Shown: positions 26,481 through 39,800, counted from the stretch's first letter. The stretch: 64,000 nucleotides of DNA from Datnioides undecimradiatus (GCA_008933995.1 WARS01000029.1:6820332-6884331); one strand, 5' to 3'. Numbers and translations are program-made. The notes: generated by a model from the letters alone, not told the origin.

Positions 26481-28440
26481 AGTCACAGCTGGGGAGCGGG
26501 CAGCACACAGAACGTATTGATCAGCTTCCTTGCAGCAGGGACTCATTGATCATCTTCCCGATACCTTGTGTGGAATTGGGTCATTGTGTGTGCATTAATA
26601 AGTCGGCCCATGCACATGTTCTTACGTGTGCTTCAGTCTCTGCTCTTGTATGTATGAGTGTCGGAGCCGAATGTAGGTCAAGCTTTAGGTATTCAATACA
26701 GCAAACTGAGTGTCAATCCAGCCGCTGGAGGAGGAGAGAGCTCTTAGCATATTTAAAAACTGCTACTCACACACACACTTATATAAACTTTCACAACAAA
26801 GAATAGAAATGTGCCCTATATACATATTTCCAGTGTATCTGTATCTGCAGTTTCACCTCTGCTGGGAAGTGTGATGCTGAAGGCGACTGCGGCTGCAGCT
26901 GTAGAGTTGCTCTTAGAATAAAGCAGATTGGATCAGTGGACTCATGAATCAGTCGATGTGGAAATAAAACTAATTTAATAGTCTAATATCAAGCAAAAAT
27001 ACCAGACGTCATTGTTTAAGCTTCTTCATTGCGAGGCTTTACTGCTTGCTTTATGTCACGTCATGTCGAAGAGAGAGAAAAAAAAGAATTCGAAGAAGTC
27101 CTGTTTGGCATTAGGAAGTTCTAAACAGGCATTTTGCAACAGTTTGTGACTTTCTATGGACCAAATAATCAGTCTAAGGATGCATCATTAGTTGCCACCT
27201 TAGGTTAAGAGTCTAGAAATTGTGGACTACATGAATGACTATAAAGTATGGCGGTGAAAACGACTTTTACATAATGATGATGATGTTTATACTTTGAAAA
27301 TAGCTTCAAACTCCAAGCCACTGACAAACGTGCAAGAATTACTACAAAATTAAACTCACAGGGCTGAAGGTAGATATAGAGAATGAAGTTTGGCTTGGGT
27401 TTGAGTAAGTAAGCTAAAAACAAAACCAAACACAACGCTCTACAACTTGTGAGAACTGAAATTGTTCACCTTACATCTGCTGCTACATAATATGCAGATG
27501 CTGAATACAGTCATGGTGACTGCACTCTAGCCATAAAACTCTTTTCTTTCCAGATATCGTATAAGAAGGTGGTAAAAGAGGTTTTATGTGGTGTGTGTGT
27601 GTATCATGAAAAACTTTTTCATACATTGCCAAATCCAACTTCATTATATGTGAAGCACAAACATGATGCGCTGGGCCACTGAAGCTGTGCCGAATAAATG
27701 CCGTGGGGACAATAAATACTTTACATGAATACCAATGAGGCTTTCCATCTGTGTGAGTAGCTGTGGGTGTGTTTTTTTGTGTTTGTGCCTCACCACAACA
27801 GAGCAGATTCCTCATGGAGCATTTTAATTGACTGACACGTCACTGGAAACTGAAATTTCTCAAGAGATAAAAGACGGCTGATGATGGTTCTAAATTTACA
27901 ATCCCACTTTAATTTTGGCATCACCGTGACATTGAGTTACAACATTTAAATGTGCATGTGCCTCGCGCGTGTGTGTCTGCTCGACTGTGAGCGGTGGAAA
28001 CAGCTGCCCTGTCGGACGTCACGCCTCAGTCCGTTTAAAGCTCAATATGTCCACCTTGTGGCTTAATCACGAAACTGCAGGCTGACTGCCCACATTAATC
28101 AGACTTTACTCAGACAGTATTTTGGAGGAGCAGAGCAGTTCGATTCACTTTCTGCATGGTGTCACTTTCCCATATCAAATACATTTTGCCACAATTGAAT
28201 TTAAAAATTAATCCCCAGAGTGTCTAAGTGAACTTGGATTTGATTGATAGCACTCCTTTTTGAGGTTCCCATGATGGCTTAGAATAACATATACAGCTAA
28301 TGTTTCAGTATCAACCTCTGAATTTTAGAATCTGCCAGAAGTATTTTCCAAATGTTGTCAGAGTCAAAGCAGGTCACTGACATAGCTGTGTGAGAAAAAG
28401 AGGCCACGTTAAACTGCTGGTCTTAATTTAAAACTCTTAC

Positions 28441-28511
28441 TTGCTGGAGGCACACTGGACATTGGTCAGTACAGTGAAGTTATTCCTCACACTGCGAAGG
28501 CTTGCCAGAAC
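28441..28511 (-). CDS. pde4b: pde4b exon: UCR1 helix (VLASLRSVRNNF...)
   Basis: This is a 71-bp internal exon: 23 codons plus two bases, entered in phase 0. The acceptor is gtctttcAG at 28513-28512 and the donor is GTAAGAG from 28440. The product is VLASLRSVRNNFTVLTNVQC followed by ASS and a split Lys (AA|G) completed by the next exon. ASLRSVRNNF is the hallmark second half of UCR1. SLRSVRNNFT-LTN fits PDE4B, whereas PDE4D has SLRTVRNNF. The residues after LTN (VQCASS) lie in a segment that differs between paralogues and would help assign the teleost duplicate. The next exon is 3.1 kb downstream. Confidence 0.95.
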
Positions 28512-28662
28512 CTGAAAGACAAAGGAGGAGATTACTGTAAGTTTCCAGAGTTGATTATTCTCAGATGAGACGTTTAAAGATTTCAGGGCTGTTTGAAGTT
28601 TTTGAATTGAACAATGATGGTAGCTGTGCACGGACTATAATCTCAAACTGTAAGATATTTAC
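28512..28662 (-). other. pde4b short intron (151 bp)
   Basis: It separates the 37-bp and 71-bp UCR1 exons, with donor GTAAAT and acceptor TTTCAG. It is in phase 0 and has no unusual content. Confidence 0.92.
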
Positions 28663-28699
28663 CTGAGCAAAAGGTGTTACGATCAGGTCATCACCATGT
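28663..28699 (-). CDS. pde4b: pde4b exon: 37-bp UCR1 exon (HGDDLIVTPFAQ)
   Basis: This tiny exon is too short to find by ORF length, and I recognised it by its product. The acceptor is tatttgcAG at 28701-28700 and the donor is GTAAAT from 28662. Its first base completes the split Leu codon (CT|A) of the preceding exon; twelve codons follow, reading HGDDLIVTPFAQ, and it ends in phase 0. That peptide and the 37-bp size are near-invariant in vertebrate PDE4 genes, as I recall the family. It forms the middle of UCR1, which binds UCR2 to control access to the catalytic site. The intron to the next exon is only 151 bp, so the two are probably recognised together. Confidence 0.95.
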
Positions 28700-28706
28700 C
28701 TGCAAA

Positions 28707-28723
28707 TACACACACACACACAC
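28707..28723. repeat. Short (CA)n beside the 37-bp exon acceptor
   Basis: Eight CA units directly upstream (in pde4b direction) of the acceptor at 28701. In the RNA this is a GU run just before the 3' splice site, which replaces much of the usual pyrimidine tract. Confidence 0.9.
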
Positions 28724-29806
28724 AACAGACAGAGAGAGGGTAAGACACATTCTCAAATCCACAACGTAGACCAGATTTAGCTGTTGCATAAAGCTTATAT
28801 GCTGAGTGCTTTCTGCCGAGCGTGGTCAAGGTTAAAAGCAGAGATGTTAAGTAAGAACAATAAGCAATGACTGCTACGACCCAGCCAGCCTCATTTCTAT
28901 AATTAAGTGAGAGAGATGGAGCGCTAAGAGGGAGAGGAGTATGGGAGGATGGTCATGGGTCAAACACAGTCTTGTGTCTGGGGATGAAACCTTGTAAGGC
29001 ACTTTGCTCTAACACTAACCTATTTTTGTACAGCTGAGCCGGGGTAAAATACTCAATTACTCTTCTGTGGGTTTCAAATCATGGTGATCTTATGCAACAT
29101 CTGGAGTCGTGTAGTGGACTCCTTACTACAGAGTAACTATCATGAGATCCTCCACTGGGTGGTGGAGCAGCAGGCTTGACTGAAGAGTGCTGTACATCCA
29201 GTGATGCAGTTCAATGGAAACAAGACAGCAGGGCAACTGCAGCGTGAGCTACCACTTTGAGCCAAAATATGTTAATTCTACCACTTGTATCTGAGCTTCA
29301 TTCAGCGTGAATTCATTTTATTGAGGGTGAGGGTGATGACTAAGTGTTACTGCCTGCAACCTTTTCAACTTAAATGTTCCCCAGGGAGGATTTTGTCTCG
29401 CAGTCCGACATAAAACACAAGAAAGAAGAAATTAATTATATTTAAGATATACTCAAGAACATATGTTGAAACACATTTCCAACAATTCACATCAGCATCA
29501 GCAACAATATCAACCAGATTCGAGTGGATTTGTATCAGAGCAATATAATCATACAATGTCACTGAGTTGCACAGTGGTTTTAAACTGCTTTTAAAAAACT
29601 TTGAAATTGAATGTTTTATTACTGAAGCTAACATCATTATGATCATTTCACTGCCAAACTTGCATAGATTACACATATAATAGATGTTAAACACTGGGAC
29701 ACTAGCATAACCCATATCAACTAACCCTGTTTTTAGTTTTAATATAGTTACTTCTAAGTTCTTCATTTTAATGTGCTCTAAATTTTTGCTGTGCTATCGG
29801 TGGTGT

Positions 29807-29807
<1 letters not shown>

Positions 29808-29854
<47 letters not shown>
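29808..29854. repeat. (CA)n microsatellite
   Basis: About 23 CA units flanked by short inverted tgtgacac/gtgtcaca sequences. Confidence 0.95.
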
Positions 29855-29856
<2 letters not shown>

Positions 29857-30174
29857 GTCACAGATGCAGTGGAAATGAGTGGTTAAGAGAATGATAAAAC
29901 TATTCAATGAATTAATCTGTACATCAGAAAAGACGGTTTGACTTCTGTGCACCTACGAATTATAAGATTCCTCTTTACTAAGGTGTTGTGATACTTGCTG
30001 AATTACTTGCTAAATTGATGATGAACCATATATAATTTCTGCATATATTATGTATATACAGAGACATTAAACTCTTGCTTGCATGCCCCCATGCACTCAA
30101 TTCCTGCTGCTTCTTTTAAAATGTAAAATGTATCTCTCTCTATGACTTTATTTGTATATTTATTATTTAGTTTA

Positions 30175-30245
30175 ACATATATATATATTTAATTATATTA
30201 TATACTGTATATTATATATACAAAGAACAATATATAATTAGAATA
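30175..30245. repeat. AT-rich low-complexity tract
   Basis: Runs of tatat and attata; no gene content. Confidence 0.8.
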
Positions 30246-30562
30246 TACATGTTCTCTGTGCTTTCCATATTATTTTACATTGGTCATTTTATTCATGTTT
30301 GTGTTCACTCTGTCTTTTTTTGCAAAGCACTTAATGCATGTAATTTCTATGTTTTAAAGCATTTTGGGCATAGTTTCCTGTATAAAAGGTGTTAGATAAA
30401 GTATTATTATTAATCTCTTCATTATTGAATGTGCACCTTGTCAGAAAACCCTGCTCAACACCTTCCACTGTATTTTATATCTCTTTGTTCACTCATGGAT
30501 GTAAATCGCATGCTTGTGCTGTGTGTGCATGCTGGGTGCATTCGCATGTGTTTTCTATTTAC

Positions 30563-30757
30563 AGTTCAGAGGCGATGGAGGAGTTTCGTGACATGGACTT
30601 GGGTGACAGATCATAGTCGCTGTCAGAGCGGTAGAGGAAGGACTCCCGGCGCTGGTTGTGACCAGGGAAGTTAGTGTGGAGGACCAGCCCAGAGCCGGGG
30701 GAGGCCTGAGGGTCCAGGGGGCTGCAGCTGGCTGACGGGCCATTCTCCACATCGAAA
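30563..30757 (-). CDS. pde4b: pde4b exon: long-form linker and start of UCR1, with PKA site
   Basis: This is an internal exon of a cAMP-specific phosphodiesterase, a cytosolic enzyme hydrolysing cAMP to 5'-AMP. It is 195 bp: one base completing a split codon, 64 codons, and two bases left over. The acceptor has a pyrimidine-rich tract ending CAG at 30760-30758, and the donor is GTAAAT from 30562. Residues 1-30 begin [20 protein letters not shown], and residues 36-64 hold [19 protein letters not shown] followed by [10 protein letters not shown]. From memory of the family, RRESF is the PKA site at the start of UCR1 whose phosphorylation activates long forms. [13 protein letters not shown] and FPGH fit PDE4B better than PDE4A or PDE4D, although [10 protein letters not shown] resembles PDE4D. 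The split first codon (xx|T) is where the alternative N-terminal exons of PDE4 isoforms join. The PDE4 call is firm; the paralogue (B, and which teleost duplicate) is less so. Confidence 0.95.
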
Positions 30758-33654
30758 CTGAGAAGAGATAAACACACACAGTTTTGAGGAGGTTAATCTT
30801 CAATTCAGGTTTTTTTTCCCAGGGCTGTAAAGCATAAAGAAATAAAAGTGTAAAGAAATAAAACATTTTCTGGATAGAAGAAGAATAAGACTGCAGCTGG
30901 TTTTACCATAATGAGCATCTTGTGGAGTCTCAGCTGACGAAAAACAAGATGTACCCTAATAAGGAAATAAGTCACTACACTAAGATTTAAGATTACACTT
31001 CATCAAAAGCTTTTTTGCCATTAATCACTTCTCATGTCAGCAAATCGGCAAACCACAGAGCCTTTCCTAATCTCCCTTTTCCTGATAAAGTTTAGTTTTC
31101 ACCAGGGAGCCCTCTGCAAACTGGCTTGGATTTTAATGAATGAGATATGGTATGCAGGCCCGCACTCTCACACATCATTGTGTACAGTAGATGCACACGT
31201 ACATGAATAGAGTTGACATGACCGAGCAAGAAAAGGGCAGAGTGACATGCGAGAGTGCACAGTGTTCAGCCACTGAGCGAGACTGAGGCTCATACATTCG
31301 TGAGGAGGAAACAGTGGAGGAATGGGGGATGGAGGAGGTGGATCTCATTAGGACATCATCAAAGAGGAAGGAGGACAGTGTTGCATCTCCCCAATGATCC
31401 CTTCTCAAACAAACACGTGCATGTGACATGTTTCCATGCCTTTTTCCGCTGTAGTCTGAGTTTTACCATGTTGCTCTCTTTTATTGGGTTGTTCTGCCTG
31501 GATGGCCATCACTTCCCGCTCTGCATAGTCAACACACACCAGCAGAAAGGGTGCCGGTTACACTACAGACCCAAAGTTTCTTCATTTTGATGTTTGACCT
31601 TCACTGTGCAGGATGACGTACATGCAGAGTTTGTTTTCACCACGGTCTGCTGAAGGGTGAACGTTTCTCTGTGCTCACCTTTAGTCTGAATTAAAGCAAT
31701 AGTTAGTGACTAACTAAACTAGTCTAAGGGAAACTGTGACTGTGCTGTAAAAATCTGAAACCTCCGGCATCCAAAAGTTAGGAATTGCCTTATCATTTAA
31801 ACAAGATTCTCAAGTCTAGTTTTGGATTTTGGCTTCAGGAGAGACAGACGTGTTTTAAAGAATGTGGATGAATTTGTCAAACTCAAAGTATGATTTCTAG
31901 TATTTAGAGGATATTTCTACTTACTGATTAATTTCTGAGGCACTTCCAGCAAAATATTCACTTTCTGGGTCTTTTTCTTTCTTGTTTTTGTTTTACAAAC
32001 TGATAATTCAGCTTTACTGTGTATTTTTCTTGGATTTCTGCTCTGGCTCAACTCCCCCTCTGTTGACTCCAGTGAAATCTGGAAAAGAAAAGCCAGTGGT
32101 CTATCTATGCAACAACATTTGCCAAAGACTTGCAGGTCGGTGTCTAGATCTAAAAGCTCCAATGAACTGGCTGCTGCTGCTGCTGCTCCCCACATACATT
32201 ACACTGTGATAAAGAGTATCGAAAGAGACTTCTATCTGGATGAAACTTTACTGACTTGCTGCTTTATGTATTGAGCACACCACATTTCACTGCACATAGT
32301 TGGAGCGCTATAGCACAGGCCCTTGTATCAACTCATTAATGCCAACCACTGAACCATTTGTAGGACATGTGGGACTGGACGGGTGGGATTCAAATGTTTA
32401 AATACCCCAGGGAAAGTGAGGGAGAGAGAGAGCGAAAGAGGGGGAGAGAGGTGAGAGAGAGTCTGTTTTTTCACACAAATGATGGGAATCTGGGTTGGTA
32501 CAAAAACAATTACGTGACATCAGAGCTAAAGACTCAATCTGGACAAACACAAACACAGACAGGATGACGCAGCGAGAGTAAACTTTAGATGTACGGCTTT
32601 TTTTTTCCAAAACAGTACATTTAAACAACTTTACAGGAAAGATGAAAAACGAAGATAATGAATTAAAAAAAAGGGCCAAGTCTAAGGGTATCAAGGGTAT
32701 CAAATCAAAAGTCTAAGGGTAATTTAACAGAGGCTAGAAAACAGGTTACAGCTGTTTTAAGCTGCTTTTTGATGCACAGATGTGTCTTTTGTTAGACATC
32801 TGGGTGGCTGATGAAAAGTCAAGGACTTCTCTCAGTAAAGAGAGTTCTCATCCATCAGCTGATACCTTATGTGTCAAAATTAATAGACCACATTGATCAG
32901 GGTGTGATGGAAAAAAGTTAAAATATGTATATGTGTAATTGTTGTGAGTGACACAGAGTAAATCGATGTGTTAACTAAAATATGACTTAAATTCAGGTCG
33001 TACGTTGTTTTCTTGTGTAAGCGTCTGAAGCAGTTTAATAAATATATGCAGAAGTACAGGCACTGAGAGGTATGAAGGAACAGCGACGGCTTGGATCGGC
33101 AGTTACTCTGTGTATCAAGCTTGCTAAGAGGACTTCAGCAGCTCCCCTGCTTATACCCACTACTGTGACGTAGCACCACGATTAGTACAAAGCATTTGCT
33201 ATGCATAACTTCCTGTTTCTAAACATGTCACAATTATGCACTGAAATGTGTAGGTCAAAGGTAAATGAGAGGTGCATGTGCGTGTGTGTGTGTGTGACCA
33301 TGCACCCTGAACACACAGGCACATGCATGCCTGCACTATGCACCATACATTAAACGCTTGACTGCTGTGCCCTCGGGTCAACCCAGTGCTTTGTGCGTTA
33401 CGATCACGTGTAGAGACGACTAAATCTGGAGCCAGCGTAGGCGGGTCTAGTCAGCCACAATGCACACATCCCAAAGCCTTATGATCTTTCTCTCATCTCT
33501 ATCTTCTGTTAAAACATAAAAGCTTCACATTAAAGTTCAAACACAGTGCCAAGGACATTACAAAGGTTTTCACAGGTCCAGGAAATGACATTAAGAAGAA
33601 ACCTGCATCGTTGCCAAGACCTTGCTTAAGAACTGAAAATCACAAGCATATCTT

Positions 33655-33905
33655 CAGCTGTGGAAGGAGTACTCAGACCCTTTGCTCTAGCAAAAGTAGT
33701 AAAGCTGCACTTTGCAAGGTCATGTTCAAAAAAATGTAAATGGAGCCAAAGTGTAAGTACTGATTACGCAGGAAAATATCCCAGTAACTGGTATATTATT
33801 ATATTAATAGGCAATTTGGAATTGATAGTATATTTTATAAACTCATCATCTAGTTTGCCTGTAAAGTAACCACTAAAGCCAGCTGTCAAATAAATATAGC
33901 AAAGC
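33655..33905 (+). repeat. Dispersed 'aagtaaaagta' fish repeat, copy 1
   Basis: Begins ggaaggagtactcagaccct with gcaaaagtagtaaa and runs to the characteristic end gtaaccactaaagccagctg, then tcaaataaat. Parallel copies lie at 40.24-40.35 kb (reverse) and 51.34-51.91 kb. Confidence 0.55.
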
Positions 33906-34479
33906 AAAAGAAGCCCAAATCTAAAATACTTAATAAAGTCCAAACAACATGTGTTACTCTGCTGCTAGACTCACACACATCAGCTCTGAGATGACCGTGA
34001 GCTGAGTCACATCCTCATGAGAGACCCTTTACAGTCCTGTGAGATGGCAGCAGGAGGGGTACAGGTGTTGTGACGGTGCTTTATTCTGTCACGAGGCGCC
34101 AAACGGGATTAAGAGAAGAAGTGGATTGCTCATTGCAGCCTTTCCTCTTCGGCAGATAACGCTGATGACTACTGTGTTACGTAAGTAATAGCACAAGTCC
34201 ACCGTTTTTTGTTTTGGTTTGTAACAGGACAACCCTGAGTGCATATTAGACTAAGAACCACAGTGGCCACTTAGCGAGCAAGTGAAGGAAGACAAGAGTC
34301 CAGCCTGGCTTCCGTTCGGTTCAAGCTCATTTGTGGTTGGTTAATTTTTGCCTGTTCACCGGTGAGGTCACAAGTAAAGCAGAGAGAGGGATGAATGTTG
34401 TAAACGTTTCCTACAAGCGGACGATGACAGTGGTGACGCCTGTGCTTTTTTCTGTTTAATAACTACAGGACTGTTCAAG

Positions 34480-34640
34480 CAGTGAAGGGAACCTCTGACC
34501 AAAAGGTTGCCCTGGACCGGCCCCTCTCTCATTTGACCACTGAGGTGCCCCAAACACTCAGTGGCCAGCAGACCAGACTGTGGTTGTACTGAACAGCTTC
34601 CAGGTGTGAGAGCACGTAGCCAGTACCACCCCGAGGTGCC
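34480..34640 (+). repeat. Possible SINE remnant
   Basis: gaccaaaaggttgccctgga, then cactgaggtgccccaaacac and ctgtggttgtactgaacagc, are reminiscent of a fish SINE body. It is diverged and the assignment rests on memory. Confidence 0.3.
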
Positions 34641-35354
34641 AGGAAGACAGAGCGAGAGTTTTTTTTATATTTGTGTGCATTTTTAATGTTTAAATAGTAT
34701 AAATAGTATAAATAGTATCATCTATAGCAGCATCGTACTGAAGCGTATTAATTAAAACACACTTATGGTTTTCATGAAAAGTAAAAAGGATCCATCAGTC
34801 GACGTTCAGAATCCAAAGCAGCAACACCTTAACGCAGACGGTCTCATTGACTTTCTCGTGACCATCTCGGTGACAATGTGTTGTGTCTCATTTGGTCCCC
34901 AGGTAGACAGCACCCTGCATAGGACCATGGAGGGAGTATGTGTCTAACTATTTGATCTTGTTGGTTTACTCTTGACTTTTGGAAAACGTGCATGTCGAAA
35001 ATATGTCAAACGTCAAACGTCCAGTGGCTTTTCCAAACGTTTTACTACAGCTCTCCTTGCAGAACCAAGCCCGTGAGACACAGCTGACGGCTCCAGAAAG
35101 CCTCTAAAACAGACTTCTGAGCTTTGTTACATATGTTTAACTACAATATGGTAACAAGTTAAACAAAACCAGCGGGGGCTTATCTAACTGCTCTGTAATG
35201 GTCTCCAATAATGGCTGAAAAAGAAGCACATTTATCTTAACAGAACAACTGTGCTTTTACTCTGGTCTGCTTAACAGGACAAAGAAGGGATATCCAAGAA
35301 TTTAGCCCTCGAAAAGCAACACAAAGACAGACCTTGGGAACAAAGAGCCTTTTC

Positions 35355-35440
35355 TGTGAAGTGGGGTGTCCGGGTGGTTTAGTGGATTAGTGCATTTGTC
35401 TGGGAAACCACTCTCACTCATACCAGTCCTCCATACTTTG
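35355..35440 (+). repeat. tRNA-derived SINE remnant
   Basis: gtccgggtggtttagtggat followed by tagtgcatttgtctgggaaa matches the head of fish tRNA-type SINEs, with an A-box-like tggtttagtgg. The B box is no longer recognisable, so transcription by RNA polymerase III is unlikely. Confidence 0.55.
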
Positions 35441-36065
35441 TCTTTGAAGTTCATGCACAGAGCGACATGGACATCAGCGCTCTATCAGGAAAAACATATA
35501 CAGATGTAAAAAATGTCAAATTTAACTTAGCTGTATCGACCAGAAACATGCCACAAACATGACACCACGAGGTCTGTATGTTCAAACTTCTCAGAAATCC
35601 AGACAACCAGAGGCCAAACACTATACTGCAATTACAAACTTCCTCCAGTAGGTAGAAGGAAAATAATGAGTCAAACTAGCATGATTCAAAGGAATCTGAC
35701 TGTGCGAACGGGGATTGAGAAGGATCAAAGCGTCAGCAGATTTCGTGACACACAGTTGTGTTCACATTTATTTTAATTTCTTACGTGATGACATGTCATC
35801 AACAATGATTCCTGAGAATTCCTCACTTATTTTCCAATTAATCACGGTCATTATGGAGTTTTTATCTGGGTGTTGTGTTTCACTAAAGCGGTCAGGAAGC
35901 GATCCCTCTGACCCAAAAATGATTTGCTGTGATGACACGACATTCCTTTCCCATGATCCAGCGTCATCTGTCTGACTGATGAGCAGACTGACTGGCTGAC
36001 AGACTTAACCCGAAGTAGAATGAGACTCAGCGACGGGATATAAACATTCGCTACATATCCTGTGT

Positions 36066-36130
36066 ATTTGTTTATTTTATTAGACCCCCACTAGCTGCGG
36101 CAATGGCTGTTGCTGCTCTAATTACCCCTT
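36066..36130 (+). repeat. Possible LINE 3'-end fragment
   Basis: tttattagacccccactagc followed by tgcggcaatggctgttgctg is a degenerate version of a 3' tail common to fish LINEs ('ggatccccattagctg' type). Short and uncertain. Confidence 0.35.
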
Positions 36131-36821
36131 TCTACAAACTCACAGCCTTCTACAAACAGCCTAATCTTGGACTTACTGACTGAGGTCACACTGACACACT
36201 CAGTCACTGTTTCTTATGAATTTGGAATAAATTCCTGGAAAAAAAAAAACATAATTCATCCTAATTAGAGTAAAAATAGAATAAAAGTTATGAGGCTGTT
36301 ATCTACTACCTAGGAGAAATTTTCTATGAAGAACTCTGCTCCAAGTAAACACTTCTGATCATCCACTCATTACCGGGCACTTGGATTATTATATTGCACA
36401 TTTTTACAGACTTAGCTGACTTGTTGTGTGCTAAATAGAAGAAGGAATTCATTCATCTGAAGCTGAGACGCAAACTGTATTTCTGATTAACAGTTGTTAT
36501 TAAATCAAAATTTGACCAAGCAGAGAAAAGACAAACATCTATCTTGTATGACGACGCTTCCTTTGAAAGTTGGTGTAATTCAGGAAGATGAAGTGAAGAT
36601 GCCAAGGGTTTGTGAAAACATTTTTTTCTTTGGGAAATGACTCCACTTCCCAGCTCTAAGACAATGGTGGCTGATTCACTGCCCAGGTCTCATTTACTGG
36701 CAGAGTGGAATATGTTAGTATCCTGTTTGCTGATTTATGTCACTGTAGGTGTTTGAGGATTAACATATCGGTAACTCTTTCACACCCTGAGGGATGCGTG
36801 GCTGAGAAAGGCGGTGCAGCA

Positions 36822-36850
36822 GTAGGGCTGCGACTAATGATTGTTTTCAA
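36822..36850 (+). repeat. Terminal fragment of the same kind of fish MITE
   Basis: tagggctgcgactaatgatt followed by gttttcaac is the usual start of the repeat whose body is seen at 21.7 kb. The rest is missing or too diverged. Confidence 0.45.
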
Positions 36851-39800
36851 CAGGGATTCATCCAGTGTTAACGAAAACTATGAAAAAAGGTGTTCATTAC
36901 CAACCTTTTAGCCATGATACAATGAGACGTTGATGATGTAGAAATAAATGAATAGGCCAAAAACTATGATGAAATGTATTTTTGTTACCTTTGATGAAAT
37001 GAGATTGGACTAAAATGTTAGCGGTGGGCTACTGGAGACCGAAAATGTATTATATTTGCTATGCATCTGGTCTATGTATCTATCTTACTTTGGGATAATG
37101 CAATGCACTACATCAACAGGACGCAGACAGATGCCCCGAGGCTGCAAATTAGGTGGAAAGATAACATCCAACCAGAAGAGACACTTGAAGGCTCCACGCT
37201 GGTATTAATGCCACAACCCATCATCTAACTGTAAGTCATAATGTTCACTAAACATATAAATTTGCTTAAATTGATTCAATGTTGCTGCTTTCGGGTCAGC
37301 TAAGTCGATTTGCTAGCAAGCCGCAATTTCTAAGTCAGTTTTCTTAGACATGTATTAAGTTGCCTGAAATGCAGTGAGTGTCAACTAAAACAGAACTGCT
37401 GAAAAAAGGAAAAATAGTGAATTTTTGTTTAAAGTTTTTATGAATAATGTTGGTTTTCAACTGCCATGTACGACGACGAAAAGCAAGAAATAGTCACGTT
37501 TAAGATGCAGGAACTAGCAAAAGTCTGGACTTGTTTTGCTTAAAAAATGACATGAAGATGTCTTTTGACCTGCTTGTTTACTGGAATTAACTCTTGCCCT
37601 GCATCATAAATACCACCCACTGCTCAAATCCAAAAATGAAAGAGACAGCCTTAATTTGGCCGCAGTCTGTGAAGGTGAAACAGTCGTGCTATGGAAAAGA
37701 GAGAGCCCCGGAGTGTCGGAGGCAGACACAGAGAGCATTCTTATACTTTGAATTAATCTCTTCCTTCCTGTGTGTTATGGTGAGGGGGAAACCGGTCACC
37801 ATTTGTCTGTCGGGTTGTGCAAACAGTGGTGCCATGGCAACACCTCCTGTTTGTCTCAGTGTTATCCCAGTTTTAAATATTATTTCTCCAGCACACATTT
37901 GAATTGCATTGTGTTCTGTTATTAAATGAGCAATCCTACTAAGGCTAACAATCATGTAACATCTGTTCCAGTTACATCACTAGAAGAACTGTTTTCCCAG
38001 CAAACTTTGTTAAAGTTTGGGACTGAGGAGGAAACGGAGAGATGCCCAAGACCAGCAGTGGATCCTGAAGAGACCTTTCTGTCTGAACCAGGCGGCTCAG
38101 TGAAATGTGCCAGAGCTCTGAAATGCCCCCAGAAGGACGACGAGATGATTGAGTGATCCCATCAGACCGAGCAAAAATAGCGGCTAACATTTTATGCTCC
38201 AAAAGATGACGGTCAGATTTCCCTACATGAATCTGTAGCAGTAAGAATCTAAAAATAGGTTAATCATCCGAGCTAGTCTAAACATGTACATGCTGAAGCC
38301 CGCAGTTCCCAACACATGAACTCTTCTGGAGCAATGCGATCAAGTTTAACAAGCAAAAAAGAAAAAAAACATCTATTCCCAACAGAGACATGTCTCTTTG
38401 GCTACTTTTACCTACGATGGGATTGTTTCAAGCAGCTTAACTTCTGATTCACTCCAAATGATCCGACACGATGATTCTGCGTCAGTGCTCAAACTCAACT
38501 TGCACGCGATCTAAACACAGACCACTTGGAAGACGGATTGCATCAATACGAAATGATCAGCACCAGAAATGCGCTTTTACTTGTGCAGCATCAGATTTCG
38601 CACAGTGATGACAACACAACGCTACTGTAAGTGAGATATATCAGGCATGAGCAGGCCATGAGTGTCCTGCTTAATCTACCGTTTTCCAGTAACTGCGTTT
38701 GTAATCTGTCAAACTCAGACAGAGTGATGGTGGATTATGCATACAGTTGTGGAAGTAGAGTTACATCCAGGTAACTGCTTCTGTACAATCACTGTACAAG
38801 CAGCAGGCTCACAGTAGAGATTTTTCTGCTAGATATGTGTGTTACTTAAAAACTGCATATTATGAAGTCTTTCTTCAACTTTCTTTACATAAGGCGGGAT
38901 TCAATTCATCTGTTTTTTAAGGCATGTGTGTGTAAAAAACATTTTTAAAACTTTGAAATGTCACAAAACACTTGGCTGGGACGGAGACATTGCATTGCGC
39001 CGTCCTCTTGTGCAATAATTTAATGCCGCCATGGAGAGATAGTGGCATCAAACTCTTAATGATAGCAGAACTACAGAGGATGGAAATGTGCAATTGCACA
39101 AATTGTACATTTGGATGGAAATCTGACTTTTGCATTTACTATCAATTAGAAAAACTATGTTGTATTTTATTTCCCACTGCCCCTGGCATTGTCAGACTAC
39201 TTCTTTTGCAATTTCCATTAACAATTGCAGGCTCACATGACTCTGGACACAGCTAGATAGGCGTACAACGAATGAGAGCAGGAAAATATGTGATGTAGTG
39301 CAGAGCAATGGTAAAATGTAAACAAAACAGAGTACGGAGCGCAGAGATCATAGCTGAGATGAGATGTGATGTTGTAACATCGATGTGTTTTGGAGTTTTT
39401 GTCAAAATAATTTCAAAATAAACACATCTGCCAGACCTCAGCCGATTTGTCTGGTTCCCAGGCTAGTCAGGCTCCATGAACTGGGACTGTTTTACTGAAG
39501 CATGTATTCTTGGATGGGGAATCTATTCTCCTGCTCTGCAGACCACACAAATGAAAACACGAACCACCAGAATTTACCCATAAACCACCAACGGTCCTAA
39601 CCTTTAATTTATAAAGATGGGCATTACATCAAGTTAAAACCACGCTGAAAATCAAATTTGTCCTCTGGCCTTTTGTAATGTGCGACCAAAAACAGAAGAA
39701 AGCTCAGGAATCCATCACACATAGCACTTATTAATAGAAATTAGGCCACTCACGTGTTTAGGACTTGTGCCAGGTCATTATACACGCACATTAAGGAACA

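Larger units (their letters stand above)
25359..28440 (-). other. pde4b intron (3.1 kb)
   Basis: It lies between the 71-bp and 53-bp exons, with donor GTAAG at 28440 and acceptor AG at 25360-25359. It contains a G-run at 25512-25522 and a compound (GT)n-(GA)n array at 26365-26480. The rest is unremarkable single-copy-looking sequence with no further exon that I recognise. Confidence 0.85.
28700..30562 (-). other. pde4b intron (1.9 kb)
   Basis: Donor GTAAATAG at 30562 and acceptor GCAG at 28703-28700. It carries short and long (CA)n arrays at 28707-28723 and 29808-29854 and an AT-rich stretch at 30175-30245. No exon was recognised in it. Confidence 0.9.

Noticed and set aside
26239-26546. Ser-Leu-repeat open frames on the minus strand and an Arg-Glu one on the plus strand
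   Set aside because: Translated (GA)n/(CT)n repeat.
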